18,491 nt of DNA from assembly GCA_039930945.1 (NCBI GenBank), contig JBDTSW010000039.1, forward strand, positions 1 through 18,491, in the 5' to 3' direction. Position 1 is the first letter of the stretch; each line of letters begins with the position of its first letter. The position numbers were made by a program, and so were the translations under genes. The notes beneath the pieces were generated by a model. The model did not search any database. It had not been told where the DNA came from and was given only the letters and a program-made list of their open reading frames with translations. This document shows positions 1 to 8,610 of this stretch, piece after piece. The stretch comes from JBDTSW01 sp039930945 (GTDB taxonomy: Bacteria > Actinomycetota > Thermoleophilia > Solirubrobacterales > 70-9).

Positions 1-142
1 TGTCGCGCCAGGAGTAGTAGAGGGTCTCGGCGATCTCGTGCTCGCGGCAGACGTCGCGGATCGACCGGTCGCCTCTGAGGCCGGCCAGGACTATCTCCAG
101 CTTCTGCTGGGCCGTGAACTTGCGGTAGTTGCGTTGTGCCAA
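1..142 (-). CDS. IS3-type transposase OrfA, N-terminal part, cut by the window edge
   Basis: The minus strand encodes an OrfA-type protein starting MAQRNYRKFTAQQKLEIVLA and running through GDRSIRDVCREHEI to LYYSWR at the window edge. This is the helix-turn-helix region of IS3/IS911-family OrfA, which binds the insertion sequence ends before the OrfB integrase domain acts. The start is TTG at 140-142, chosen because AAGGAG lies at 149-154, six bases upstream. Only about 47 residues are visible, so whether OrfB follows and whether the element is intact cannot be judged. It sits at the outer side of the tRNA-Ser attachment remnant and fits an integrated, IS-loaded element extending to the left. 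Confidence 0.85.
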   Translation of the reverse strand, partial: MAQRNYRKFTAQQKLEIVLAGLRGDRSIRDVCREHEIAETLYYSWRD

Positions 143-185
143 CTCGATCTCCTTGTGTGGGTCGAGCGGCCATCCTGGGCGGGAC

Positions 186-229
186 CTCGGATGCCTTCGT
201 CGGGGCTTCGCCCCTCCTCGGCATCCGAG
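186..229. repeat. Long perfect hairpin upstream of the transposase
   Basis: A 10-bp perfect outer stem pairs 186-195 with 220-229 (CTCGGATGCC and its complement), and an inner stem pairs GGGGC at 202-206 with GCCCC at 210-214 around a TTC loop. No T tract follows on either strand, so a terminator is not obvious. It lies about 45 bp upstream of the orfA start and may be a structural element of the insertion sequence end. I did not find a matching second IS end, which would be outside the window. Confidence 0.5.
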
Positions 230-344
230 CGATCTAACTCAGGTGGGCGTCAACGCGGGGGTGGGGTCCAGGCCATACGCATACCTCGATTGGTCTCTGG
301 TTGGCCGCCCCGACGAGGCTGAGGCCAGCGCATGGGTCTGGAAA

Positions 345-599
345 ATGGTGGTGATGCGGCTGCAGGGCGACAAGAGGGGCGCCGAGGAGGAATGGAGACG
401 CGCGAAGGGGCGAAACCCCTTCGTCCATGTAGCTCGCGCATGGATCTGGGAACGGGGAGATCCAGCCGTCGTGCGCAAAGCCGGAATGCCAGGGGGTGAG
501 CCACTCGACGTTCCCACGGGCATCGCTGCCTTCTACAAGGTTTGGACCGGACCCCCGATCCCCGGCGGCTTCATGATCCCGATGCCGGGAACCTTCTGA
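345..599 (+). CDS. Hypothetical protein, possibly the 3' part of a longer gene
   Basis: I do not recognise this 84-residue frame (MVVMRLQGDKRGAEEEWRRA to the end GGFMIPMPGTF). It has a charged helical start and a Trp- and Pro-containing C-terminal half. The codon pattern looks coding, and the same frame stays open upstream to about 240 with plausible protein (YAYLDWSLVGRPDEAEASAW). No good ribosome site precedes the ATG at 345. It may therefore be the 3' remnant of a gene interrupted by the neighbouring insertion sequence. It belongs to the mobile side of the tRNA-Ser junction. Confidence 0.35.
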   Translation: MVVMRLQGDKRGAEEEWRRAKGRNPFVHVARAWIWERGDPAVVRKAGMPGGEPLDVPTGIAAFYKVWTGPPIPGGFMIPMPGTF

Positions 600-651
600 C
601 GTCACGAATGGTGCCGCTTTCATGCAGATCGGCCCCTTGGTCCGCTTGACT

Positions 652-683
652 GGCGCGCACACGGGCGCGCACATGGCGCGCAC
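652..683. repeat. Three phased copies of GGCGCGCAC, candidate integrase arm sites
   Basis: GGCGCGCAC occurs at 652-660, 664-672 and 675-683, with start-to-start spacing of 12 and 11 bp, about one helical turn. The array ends 30 bp before the tRNA-Ser fragment. Tyrosine integrases bind short direct repeats (arm sites) next to the core of a tRNA attachment site, so that role is inferred from position and phasing. No integrase gene is visible in the window. Confidence 0.5.
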
Positions 684-713
684 CCCTTGATTTGCAGGGA
701 GAACACGGGGAAT

Positions 714-780
714 GCGGCGGTCTCGAAAACCGTTATGGGCGTTTTCTCGTCCATCGAGGGTTCGAATCCCTCCCCCTCCG
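714..780 (+). pseudogene. Displaced 3' part of a tRNA-Ser(CGA) gene, attachment-site scar
   Basis: The anticodon arm is present (stems 717-721 and 729-733, loop 722-728, anticodon CGA at 724-726). So are the long class II variable arm (TGGGCG pairing with CGTCCA), the T arm GAGGG-TTCGAAT-CCCTC at 756-772, the acceptor 3' strand CCCCTCC at 773-779 and the serine discriminator G at 780. The 5' acceptor strand GGAGGGG and a D arm are absent upstream, where the sequence is unrelated. Identity to a tRNA therefore begins at the 5' side of the anticodon stem, as expected for the duplicated 3' segment left at the far end of an element integrated into a tRNA gene. It should not be counted as a functional tRNA. 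Confidence 0.8.
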
Positions 781-839
781 CTAGCGGCAGCGGCATGGGT
801 CGCGACGAAAGCGCCAGTGGGCCTGCCCGCAACGACCGC

Positions 840-882
840 GAGATGGGCCTTGGCCGCGTTATGGGCAGTGAAGGCCCATCTC
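840..882. repeat. 12-bp perfect inverted repeat
   Basis: GAGATGGGCCTT at 840-851 is matched by its exact complement at 871-882 with a 19-base spacer. It lies in the 202-base gene-free stretch between the tRNA-Ser fragment and the metallopeptidase. It has no T run, so it could be a terminator of factor-independent type without a U tract, an RNA processing site, or a protein site. The rest of 781-948 holds nothing I can support. Confidence 0.45.
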
Positions 883-948
883 GTCAAGCCCGTCTTCATA
901 GGGGCGAGCAGCGTCTGCTTTGCGGCGCGGTACGCTTGCCACGGCGAA

Positions 949-978
949 CCGAGGGCGGGCCGATGGCCTGCCCCTCGG
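949..978 (-). terminator. Hairpin after the metallopeptidase gene
   Basis: CCGAGGGCGGGCC at 949-961 pairs almost fully with GGCCTGCCCCTCGG at 965-978 around a GAT loop, with one bulge and one wobble or mismatch. It starts four bases past the stop codon of the minus-strand metallopeptidase gene, which is where a terminator would be expected. A T tract is lacking. Confidence 0.5.
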
Positions 979-982
979 TCGT

Positions 983-1429
983 TCAGAGGCCCAGCGCGGC
1001 GACCCCGGGCTCGCCGTAGCCGAGGTGGTGGGCGACCTCGTGACGGAGAGTTCGCTCGACCTGGCGAGCGAGACGCTGAGGATCTGAGCCGAAGTCGCGC
1101 TCGAGCGTGTCCTGGAAGATGACGATGCGGTGGGCGGCGCGGTCGCGGGCGATCGTCGCGCCGTAGTACTCGCCGTAGGCGCGGATCTCGGCGCCGCGGT
1201 CGGAGACGACCACCGGCACGTGCTCGATCACCCGGGTGAACTCGTCCGGGAGGCCGTCGATCGCGTCGGCGACGAGCTGCTCGAACGCCGTCAGCTCGCG
1301 GCCATGGGGGCGCATCTCGCGGGCGAGTGCCTCGCTGCGGTCGATCAGGGCGTCGAACTCGGCGTCGCTCATCTCGGCCGGCTCGCGCTGGCCCGGGACA
1401 CAGCGCCCTGCGAGGAAGTGGCGGCTCAC
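983..1429 (-). CDS. Minimal zinc metallopeptidase (Zincin_1 / DUF1025 type)
   Basis: This is a small cytosolic zincin-like protein of 148 residues from the GTG at 1429. The zinc motif HEVAHHLG sits at residues 130-137, with H130 and H134 as ligands and E131 as the catalytic base. It is preceded by the family-typical AFEQLVADAIDGLPDEF and YYGATIARD..HRIVIFQDTLERDF segments. The family is widespread in Actinomycetota and its substrate is not known to me. The start is uncertain: neither the GTG at 1429 nor the ATG at 1372 (MSDAEFDAL) has a good ribosome site, and the shorter form matches usual family length better. It follows the small membrane protein gene by about 26 bases on the same strand and is probably co-transcribed with it. 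Confidence 0.8.
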   Translation of the reverse strand: MSRHFLAGRCVPGQREPAEMSDAEFDALIDRSEALAREMRPHGRELTAFEQLVADAIDGLPDEFTRVIEHVPVVVSDRGAEIRAYGEYYGATIARDRAAHRIVIFQDTLERDFGSDPQRLARQVERTLRHEVAHHLGYGEPGVAALGL

Positions 1430-1455
1430 GATCGAGCTGGGTCAGCGCCCGGCGG

Positions 1456-1734
1456 CTAGGCCTGCTGGGCCGAGCGGTAGCGCCCGCCCTGGGCGTAGGA
1501 ACCCAGGTCGACCAGGAACGCGAGGATGACGATGAACCACTCGAACCCCGCGACCCTGTCTGCGGAGCTCCACATCGCCGCGTAGGCGAGCGTCGTCCAG
1601 GGCAGCAGGAAGAAGCCGAGGACCGGCACCAGCCAGCTGTCGAAGGCCCGGCCGAGCAGGTCGCCGAACAACCACAGCAGGACGAGGACGAGCCGCGGCG
1701 AGATCAGCGCCAAGAGTGCGAGCAGACAGCCCAT
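1456..1734 (-). CDS. Small integral membrane protein
   Basis: A 92-residue hydrophobic protein (MGCLLALLALISPRLVLVLL ...) with about three membrane segments: residues 1-25, roughly 32-55 and roughly 65-82. It ends in a polar basic tail GGRYRSAQQA. I know no function for it; similar short membrane proteins are common in Actinomycetota. The ATG at 1734 is preferred over a GTG 15 bases further upstream because a TACGGT box lies at 1741-1746, six bases before the ATG, as in leaderless genes. The upstream GTG itself overlaps that box. It probably forms a two-gene unit with the metallopeptidase downstream. Confidence 0.65.
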   Translation of the reverse strand: MGCLLALLALISPRLVLVLLWLFGDLLGRAFDSWLVPVLGFFLLPWTTLAYAAMWSSADRVAGFEWFIVILAFLVDLGSYAQGGRYRSAQQA

Positions 1735-1740
1735 GCCGGA

Positions 1741-1746
1741 ACCGTA
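1741..1746 (-). promoter_or_regulatory. Candidate -10 box TACGGT of a leaderless gene
   Basis: TACGGT fits the TAnnnT -10 pattern and lies six bases before the ATG at 1734. Transcription would start at or next to the start codon. There is no Shine-Dalgarno sequence. Confidence 0.45.
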
Positions 1747-1797
1747 CACCCCGGCGGGGCGGTTTGAGGAGGTTCGTGGCCCTACCGGAGCGGCGGG

Positions 1798-2223
1798 CTA
1801 GCCGCAGTTGGGCCAGTGGCCGGCGCCGTCGCGCTTCTTCAGCTTGACGGCGACCACCGCCTGGGTCTTCCAGGCGTAGGTGTGCGGGTCGCCGCCGGGC
1901 GACTTCGGCGAGCTCTTCCAAGTGGACTTCATGAACTGGAAGGCGCCGTGGTAGGCGCCGCCTCCGCCGTGGATATGCGGCTGGCCTCCGGACTCGCAGT
2001 CGCTGGTGCGGTGGGCCCACTTGTGATTCTTGTTCGAGAACTTGTCCCAGATGCGCGAGTAGCGGTCGCCGCCCGAGTCGTTGCCGCCACCGCCGGTGCC
2101 GACCCCCCCCGACCCGCCCTGGGCCGAGGCGGCCGCGAGCATGATCGCGACGAGCATCGCGACGGCGACTGCCGCCGCCAGGAAGATGCGCATGCGCTCG
2201 GTGTGGGTAGTGCCGTGGTTCAT
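1798..2223 (-). CDS. Secreted Rpf-like transglycosylase (resuscitation-promoting factor family)
   Basis: This is a peptidoglycan-cleaving enzyme of the lysozyme-like Rpf type, acting outside the membrane. Of 141 residues, about 11-35 form a signal/anchor segment (MRIFLAAAVAVAMLVAIMLA). A Gly/Ser-rich linker follows, then the catalytic domain: DCESGGQPHIH, with E77 the likely catalytic acid, YHGAFQFMKSTW, and a C-terminal HWPNCG. C76 and C140 could form the disulfide known in Rpf proteins. The ATG at 2223 is used; a TTG just before it and an ATG at 2193 are alternatives. The gene is preceded directly by a c-di-AMP riboswitch, the classic arrangement for rpf genes in Actinobacteria, tying wall remodelling to the second messenger. 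Confidence 0.85.
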   Translation of the reverse strand: MNHGTTHTERMRIFLAAAVAVAMLVAIMLAAASAQGGSGGVGTGGGGNDSGGDRYSRIWDKFSNKNHKWAHRTSDCESGGQPHIHGGGGAYHGAFQFMKSTWKSSPKSPGGDPHTYAWKTQAVVAVKLKKRDGAGHWPNCG

Positions 2224-2231
2224 CAAGCTCT

Positions 2232-2368
2232 TTCGCGCGCTTACGGGGTTAGCTGACGGGCTCGCGCCGAAAGAGTGGCGCTACGCGGCAGATGCCGGCG
2301 ACTCGCCCCAACAAGTGGGTCCCCCGCTTCCCGCGGTATGTGGCGGGAACTCAGCGGTGAAGCGGGCA
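2232..2368 (-). ncRNA. c-di-AMP riboswitch (ydaO-yuaA type) in the rpf leader
   Basis: Read on the minus strand, this leader carries the conserved blocks of the ydaO class in order: GCGGGGGACCCACTTG, then TTGGGGCGAGTC, then GAGCCCGTCAGCTAACCCCG, with a closing P1 helix from CGCTT at the 5' side and AAGCG at the 3' side. Local hairpins include the GCGGGAA/TTCCCGC pair. The aptamer ends about eight bases before the ATG at 2223, so it overlaps or touches the ribosome site AAAGAG. There is no room for a terminator, so control at translation initiation is inferred. In this family c-di-AMP binding usually turns expression down. Confidence 0.9.
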
Positions 2369-2413
2369 CCTTAGCAGGTGTAGGGGAGGAATGAGCAAGT
2401 ACTCACAATTGAC

Positions 2414-2426
2414 CCGCAAACTGCGG
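2414..2426. repeat. Short hairpin after oppF
   Basis: CCGCA at 2414-2418 pairs with TGCGG at 2422-2426 around three bases. It lies in the 110-bp gap between the oppF stop and the riboswitch and could be a weak terminator or part of the rpf promoter region. Lower GC around 2395-2420 suggests a promoter there, but I could not place -35 and -10 boxes with confidence. Confidence 0.25.
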
Positions 2427-2478
2427 CAAGGTGGGCCAAACCTGCACGACGATTCGAGGTGTGGGGCGCCAGGGCGGG

Positions 2479-4555
<2,077 letters not shown>

Positions 4556-4559
<4 letters not shown>

Positions 4560-5554
4560 TGGTAGCGCACCCTCGGGTCGAGGTACGCGTAGAGGATGTC
4601 GACGAACAGATTGAAGATGACGATGAAGAAGGCGCCGAAGAGGACGATCCCCTGGATCAGGGGCAGGTCGGACTGGCCGATCGCGTTGGCCGTCTCCTGG
4701 CCGACCCCGGGGATGTTGAACACCGTCTCGGTGAGGATCGCGTTGCCCGCCAGCAGCAGGCCGACGTCGAGGCCAAGCAGGGTCACGATCGGGGTCAGCG
4801 CGCTGCGAAGCGCGTGCTTGAGGATCACCCGGCGCTCCGAGAGGCCCTTGGCGCGCGCGGTGCGGATGTAGTCCTCGCTCATCACCTCGATCATCTGCGA
4901 GCGGACATAGCGGGCGTAGATCGCCGCCGTCGCGGCCGCCAGCACCATCCAGGGCAGCAGCATCGACTCGACCTTGCCCCAGAAGGTGGTCGCCTCGCTG
5001 TAGCTGCCGATCCCCGGGAAGATGTGGATCACGCCGACGTCCGAGGCGAACAGGTACAGCGCCACCAGGCCGAGCCAGAAGACGGGCGCCGAGATGAATG
5101 CCAGGCTGGTGATCATCGTCGTCCGGTCGAGCAGCGATCGTGACCTCACGGCGGAGATGATCCCCACCGGGATCGCGATCAGCATCCACAGGATCATCGC
5201 CCCGGTGACGAGGAAGATGGTCGCCGGCAGCCGGTCGAGGATGATCTCCTTGACCGGGGTGTTGTTCTGGAAGATGCTCTCGCCCAGGTCCATCGGGCCG
5301 TCCACGTCGGGCGCCTGGCTGGAGATCGGCGTGAACACGCCCTCCAGGTAGCGGCCGAACTGGGTCAGCTTGGGATCGTCGAGCCCCAGCGACTCGCGAA
5401 TGATCTGGATCTGGTCGGGGGAGGCGCTGCGGCCCGCGCGCAGGGTGGCGGGGTCGGCCGTGGGGAAGATGTTGAAGATCGCGAAGACGACGGCGCTGAC
5501 GAGCACCAGCATCACCAGGGCCCAGAGGAGCCGGCGGACTATGTAGCGCAGCAT
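4556..5554 (-). CDS. oppB: Peptide ABC transporter permease, B subunit
   Basis: An inner-membrane permease of 332 residues. It starts MLRYIVRRLLWALVMLVLVS, the usual first membrane helix of OppB/DppB, followed by a periplasmic loop. Five further hydrophobic segments lie at roughly 112-135, 148-172, 200-215, 255-275 and 302-325. The EAA loop that contacts the ATPases is at about 228-245 (DYIRTARAKGLSERRVILKH). NIPGVGQ at about 280 and the terminal YAYLDPRVRY are family hallmarks. It follows the binding-protein gene after an 86-bp gap that contains a very strong hairpin, and overlaps oppD by four bases. Confidence 0.9.
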
Positions 5555-5577
5555 CGTCGGTGTTCCAGGAGGGGGTC

Positions 5578-5607
5578 GGGCCCCGCCGCCGTCCGGCGGC
5601 GGGGCCC
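5578..5607 (-). terminator. Perfect 14-bp hairpin between oppA and oppB
   Basis: GGGCCCCGCCGCCG at 5578-5591 is exactly complementary to 5594-5607, with a two-base centre. It lies 33 bases past the oppA stop and 23 bases before the oppB start. No T run follows on the minus strand, so full termination is unlikely. Partial termination, or protection of the oppA message from 3' decay, would give the usual excess of binding protein over membrane parts. That role is inferred. Confidence 0.7.
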
Positions 5608-5640
5608 TTCCACCCGTTCAGGAGGTCGTCGCCGTACCCC

Positions 5641-7458
5641 CTAGCCCTGTGGCAGCGACGTGAACGACAGGTCCCAGTTCGCGTTGAACTTGTTGACCAC
5701 GCCGAGCACGTCGGCCGACTTGATGTTCGCCTGGTTGTCCCAGACCCACGGCACGGCCGGAGCCTGCGCCGAGATCTGGGTGTCGATCTCACCCCAGGCC
5801 TGGGCCCGCTCGTCGGGGTCGTTGATCAACGTGGCGTCGGCGATCGCCTTGTTGATCTCCGCCACGTCGAGTTGCGGCCAGTTGGAGTTGTTCTCCGGGT
5901 CGATCGAATCGCCCGAGAACGTGATCTGCAACATCGACTGCGCGTCGTTGAAGTCCTTCAGCCAGCCCACGTTCGGGCAGACCTCGGGCTCCTGGTCCGG
6001 CACGCTGCAGAACCTCGTGTACATGATGTCGTGGGCGACCGGCCGGAATTCGACGTTGAAGCCCAGCTCCTCGAGCTGGCCCCTGAACACCTCGGCCGTG
6101 TCCTTGCCGGGCGAGATGTCATCGCCGACCATGGTGATCTTGCAGTCGCCCTCGCACTTGCCGCTGTCATATCCGGCCTTCTTCATGTAGGAGGCGGCCA
6201 GATCGGCGTCCCCGTTGGGGTTCGCGAGGAAGTCGAGCGAGGGATCACCCTCGATTCCGCCTGCCTCCTCGAATCCCGGGAACTCGGGCGGGATGTAGTG
6301 CGTCGCGACTGGCCCGACCAGCTCGCCACCACGGGTGTTGCGCAGCGCCTCGCGGTCGGCGGTGGCGATCACCGCCTTGCGGATGTTGATGTCGTTGAAC
6401 GGCGGGATCGCCGTGTTCAGGGCGATGTAGCGGTTACCACCGCTCGGCGTCAGCGTCAGCTGACCCGGGTCGGATTCCGTCGCCGCCTCCTTGAGCACGT
6501 TCGGTGGCGGCACGAAGTCGCCGTTCACCTCCGCATCCCCGCTAAGGACCTTCCTCGACGCGGACGCCGGATCGTCGAACCCCTCCGCGATGTCGATCGA
6601 GTCGAGATAGGCGGGCCGGAAGTCCGTGTCCCGGTCCCAGTTGGGGTTGCGGATCATCTTGATCTCGCGGCCCGAGGTGTAGCCCGTGAGCTCACCGTCG
6701 GCGTTGTTCTCGACCATGTACGGGCCGCTGAAGACGACGTGATCGCCGTAGGTCGATGGGTTCTCCGCGTCGAACTCCTTCGCGTACTCCTCCGGCACCG
6801 GCGCCGAGATCGGCAGCGACAGCGCCTGGGTGACCACGTACGAGCTCGGCTTGTCGAGCTTGATCTCGAGCGTCTTGTCGTCGGGGGTGGTGATCCCCGC
6901 AATGTCCGGAGCGCCGGCCGTCGGGTTGTCACCGGCTTGCTTTTGGGCATCCTCGAATCCGACGATGTCCGAGAGGTAAGCGGCGTAGCCGTTGGCCACC
7001 CCGGGCAGCAGGGCACGCTCGATCGCGTACTTGTAGTCGGCCGAGGTGATCTCGCGATCCACCGGCGGGGCGAACTTCATCCCGTCGCGGATGGTGAACG
7101 TCAGCGTCTGGTCGTCGTCGGAGACCTCCGGGAAGTCCTCGGCGCCATCGGGCGTCGGCTCCTCGGTGTCCTCCGGAGCCCACGTCAGCAGGGTCCTGTG
7201 GCCCGCGTTGGTCACCATGAAGGTGAACTGGTAATAGGCGGCGCCGGGGTCCATGTAGTCGATGTCACCGGCCGCGAGCACGGTCAGCTCGCCGCCATCG
7301 GCGGCGTCGCTGGGTGCTTCGGTCGGCGGAGCGAACTCCTCCGGTACGGCAGCGGCGCCCGAGCTTGTCGTGGAGTCGTCGTCGCCGCAGGCCGATACGG
7401 CCAAGGCGAGGGCGACGGCGGCGGCAAGCGCGAACACCGATCGCGAATTGGAGCGCAT
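5641..7458 (-). CDS. oppA: Extracellular solute-binding lipoprotein, family 5 (peptide-binding)
   Basis: The substrate-capturing lipoprotein of the importer, 605 residues. The lipoprotein signal MRSNSRSVFALAAAVALALA is followed by the lipobox AVSAC, with Cys24 as the lipid anchor, and an acidic/Ser linker. SBP_bac_5 features follow: DGMKFAPPVDREITSADYKY near the start, the WKDFND-type motif in GWLKDFNDAQSML, and INKAIADATLINDPDERAQA near the end. The ATG at 7458 is preferred over one 51 bases upstream because AAGGAAGGA precedes it directly and the signal peptide then has normal length. At about 600 residues it is longer than common OppA/DppA proteins. The ligand cannot be read from sequence. 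Confidence 0.9.
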   Translation of the reverse strand: MRSNSRSVFALAAAVALALAVSACGDDDSTTSSGAAAVPEEFAPPTEAPSDAADGGELTVLAAGDIDYMDPGAAYYQFTFMVTNAGHRTLLTWAPEDTEEPTPDGAEDFPEVSDDDQTLTFTIRDGMKFAPPVDREITSADYKYAIERALLPGVANGYAAYLSDIVGFEDAQKQAGDNPTAGAPDIAGITTPDDKTLEIKLDKPSSYVVTQALSLPISAPVPEEYAKEFDAENPSTYGDHVVFSGPYMVENNADGELTGYTSGREIKMIRNPNWDRDTDFRPAYLDSIDIAEGFDDPASASRKVLSGDAEVNGDFVPPPNVLKEAATESDPGQLTLTPSGGNRYIALNTAIPPFNDINIRKAVIATADREALRNTRGGELVGPVATHYIPPEFPGFEEAGGIEGDPSLDFLANPNGDADLAASYMKKAGYDSGKCEGDCKITMVGDDISPGKDTAEVFRGQLEELGFNVEFRPVAHDIMYTRFCSVPDQEPEVCPNVGWLKDFNDAQSMLQITFSGDSIDPENNSNWPQLDVAEINKAIADATLINDPDERAQAWGEIDTQISAQAPAVPWVWDNQANIKSADVLGVVNKFNANWDLSFTSLPQG

Positions 7459-7524
7459 CGTCCTTCCTTTCTGGTTGGGATGAGCTTTGGTCATCCGTTC
7501 ACTGGTCATCTTGAAGCCTCTCTC

Positions 7525-8535
7525 TCAGCGTTTCTTGGTTCGGGGGTTGAGGGCATCCTGCATCGCGTCGCCGACGAGGTTGAAGGCGAGCACGGTGAAC
7601 AGCAGCGCCAGCCCGGGGAACAGCATGTACCACCAGGCGTCGCTGAAGATCGGGGTTGCGTCGGAGATCATCTGCCCCCAGCTGGGGCGGTCGTTGACGC
7701 CGACGCCGAGAAACGAGAGAGCGGCCTCATAGAGGATGACCTGCGGGATCAGGATCGAGGCGTAGACGATGATCGGCGCGGTCAGGTTGGGGAGGATCTC
7801 GCGGAAGATGATCCGCGAGTTCGAGGCGCCGGCCGCCCGAGCCGATTCGACGAACTCCTTCTCGCGCAGCGACAGGGTCTGGCCGCGGACGATCCGCGAC
7901 ATGTAGGTCCAGCTGGTGACCGAGATGACGAAGATGACCACGCCCATCCCGGGCTTGACCAGCCCGCCGAGACAGCCCCCTCCCGAACCGCTGGTCGCCC
8001 CGGCGGTGCAGGCGGCGGCGAGGCCGGTGGCGAGCAGCAGGTAGGGGATCGCCAGCAGGACGTCGACGCTGCGCGAGATCAGGGTGTCGGTCCAGCCGCG
8101 GAAGTACCCGGAGAGCAGGCCGAAGAAGATGCCCGCAACGGTGGAGAGGATCGTCGCGGTGAAGGCGACGACCAACGAGACGCGGGCGCCGTAGACGGTC
8201 CGACTGAAGACGTCGCGGCCGATCTGGTCGACACCGAACCAATGGTCTGCGCTCGGTCCCGTGGCGGTGGCGAAGAACGGATCGAGCGCGCCGGCGTCGC
8301 GCTCGTCGGGCCCCGGGGCGCCGACCAGGTCGACCACCAGCGGGGCGAAGATCGCGCCCAGGACCAGGAGGGCGATGAAGATCAGCGACGCCATCGCCAG
8401 CCGGTCCTCCTTGAACCGCCGCCAGAAAAGCTGCCCCGGCGATCGCGCTTCGATCGCGGCGGCGTCGAACTCCATCAGGTCGGGCGAACCCCCCATCGGA
8501 GTCGGCCTGTCTTCGCGAAACTCGCTGGCCTCCAA
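7525..8535 (-). CDS. oppC: Peptide ABC transporter permease, C subunit
   Basis: The second permease, 336 residues. It has an N-terminal cytoplasmic segment, the OppC N-terminal helix LAMASLIFIALLVLGAIFAP at about 46-65, the conserved HWFGVDQIGRDVFSR at 98-112, and the EAA loop KEFVESARAAGASNSRIIF at about 226-244. ALSFLGVG and the end GDAMQDALNPRTKKR are typical of the subunit. An unusual Gly/Cys-rich loop (CTAGATSGSGGGCLGG, about 176-191) may form an external disulfide. The TTG at 8535 has GAGG four bases before it; ATGs at 8496 and 8475 are alternatives. It is the first gene of the operon, so the lipoprotein gene lies between the two permeases. Confidence 0.9.
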   Translation of the reverse strand: MEASEFREDRPTPMGGSPDLMEFDAAAIEARSPGQLFWRRFKEDRLAMASLIFIALLVLGAIFAPLVVDLVGAPGPDERDAGALDPFFATATGPSADHWFGVDQIGRDVFSRTVYGARVSLVVAFTATILSTVAGIFFGLLSGYFRGWTDTLISRSVDVLLAIPYLLLATGLAAACTAGATSGSGGGCLGGLVKPGMGVVIFVISVTSWTYMSRIVRGQTLSLREKEFVESARAAGASNSRIIFREILPNLTAPIIVYASILIPQVILYEAALSFLGVGVNDRPSWGQMISDATPIFSDAWWYMLFPGLALLFTVLAFNLVGDAMQDALNPRTKKR

Positions 8536-8565
8536 AACACCTCACCCCGGCGGTCCACCCGGCCG

Positions 8566-8585
8566 CCCCCGGAAGTCCCCGGGGG
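8566..8585 (-). terminator. Hairpin between the SDR gene and the opp operon
   Basis: CCCCCGG at 8566-8572 pairs with CCGGGGG at 8579-8585 around six bases. It lies in the 75-bp gap after the short-chain dehydrogenase stop and before oppC. It may end the SDR transcript; a further CCCCGG follows at once, so alternative pairings exist. No T tract is present. Confidence 0.4.
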
Positions 8586-8610
8586 ATCCCCGGAAACCGC
8601 GGAAACCCTA

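Noticed and set aside
620..832. Short ORFs crossing the tRNA-Ser fragment (for example with GEGFEPSMDEK)
   Set aside because: This string is the antisense translation of a tRNA-Ser T arm and variable arm, a known source of false proteins.
4560..5792. N-terminal extension of the oppD frame across oppB
   Set aside because: The frame is open by chance in GC-rich DNA. The oppB protein is unmistakable there, and the GTG at 4559 gives a normal OppD.
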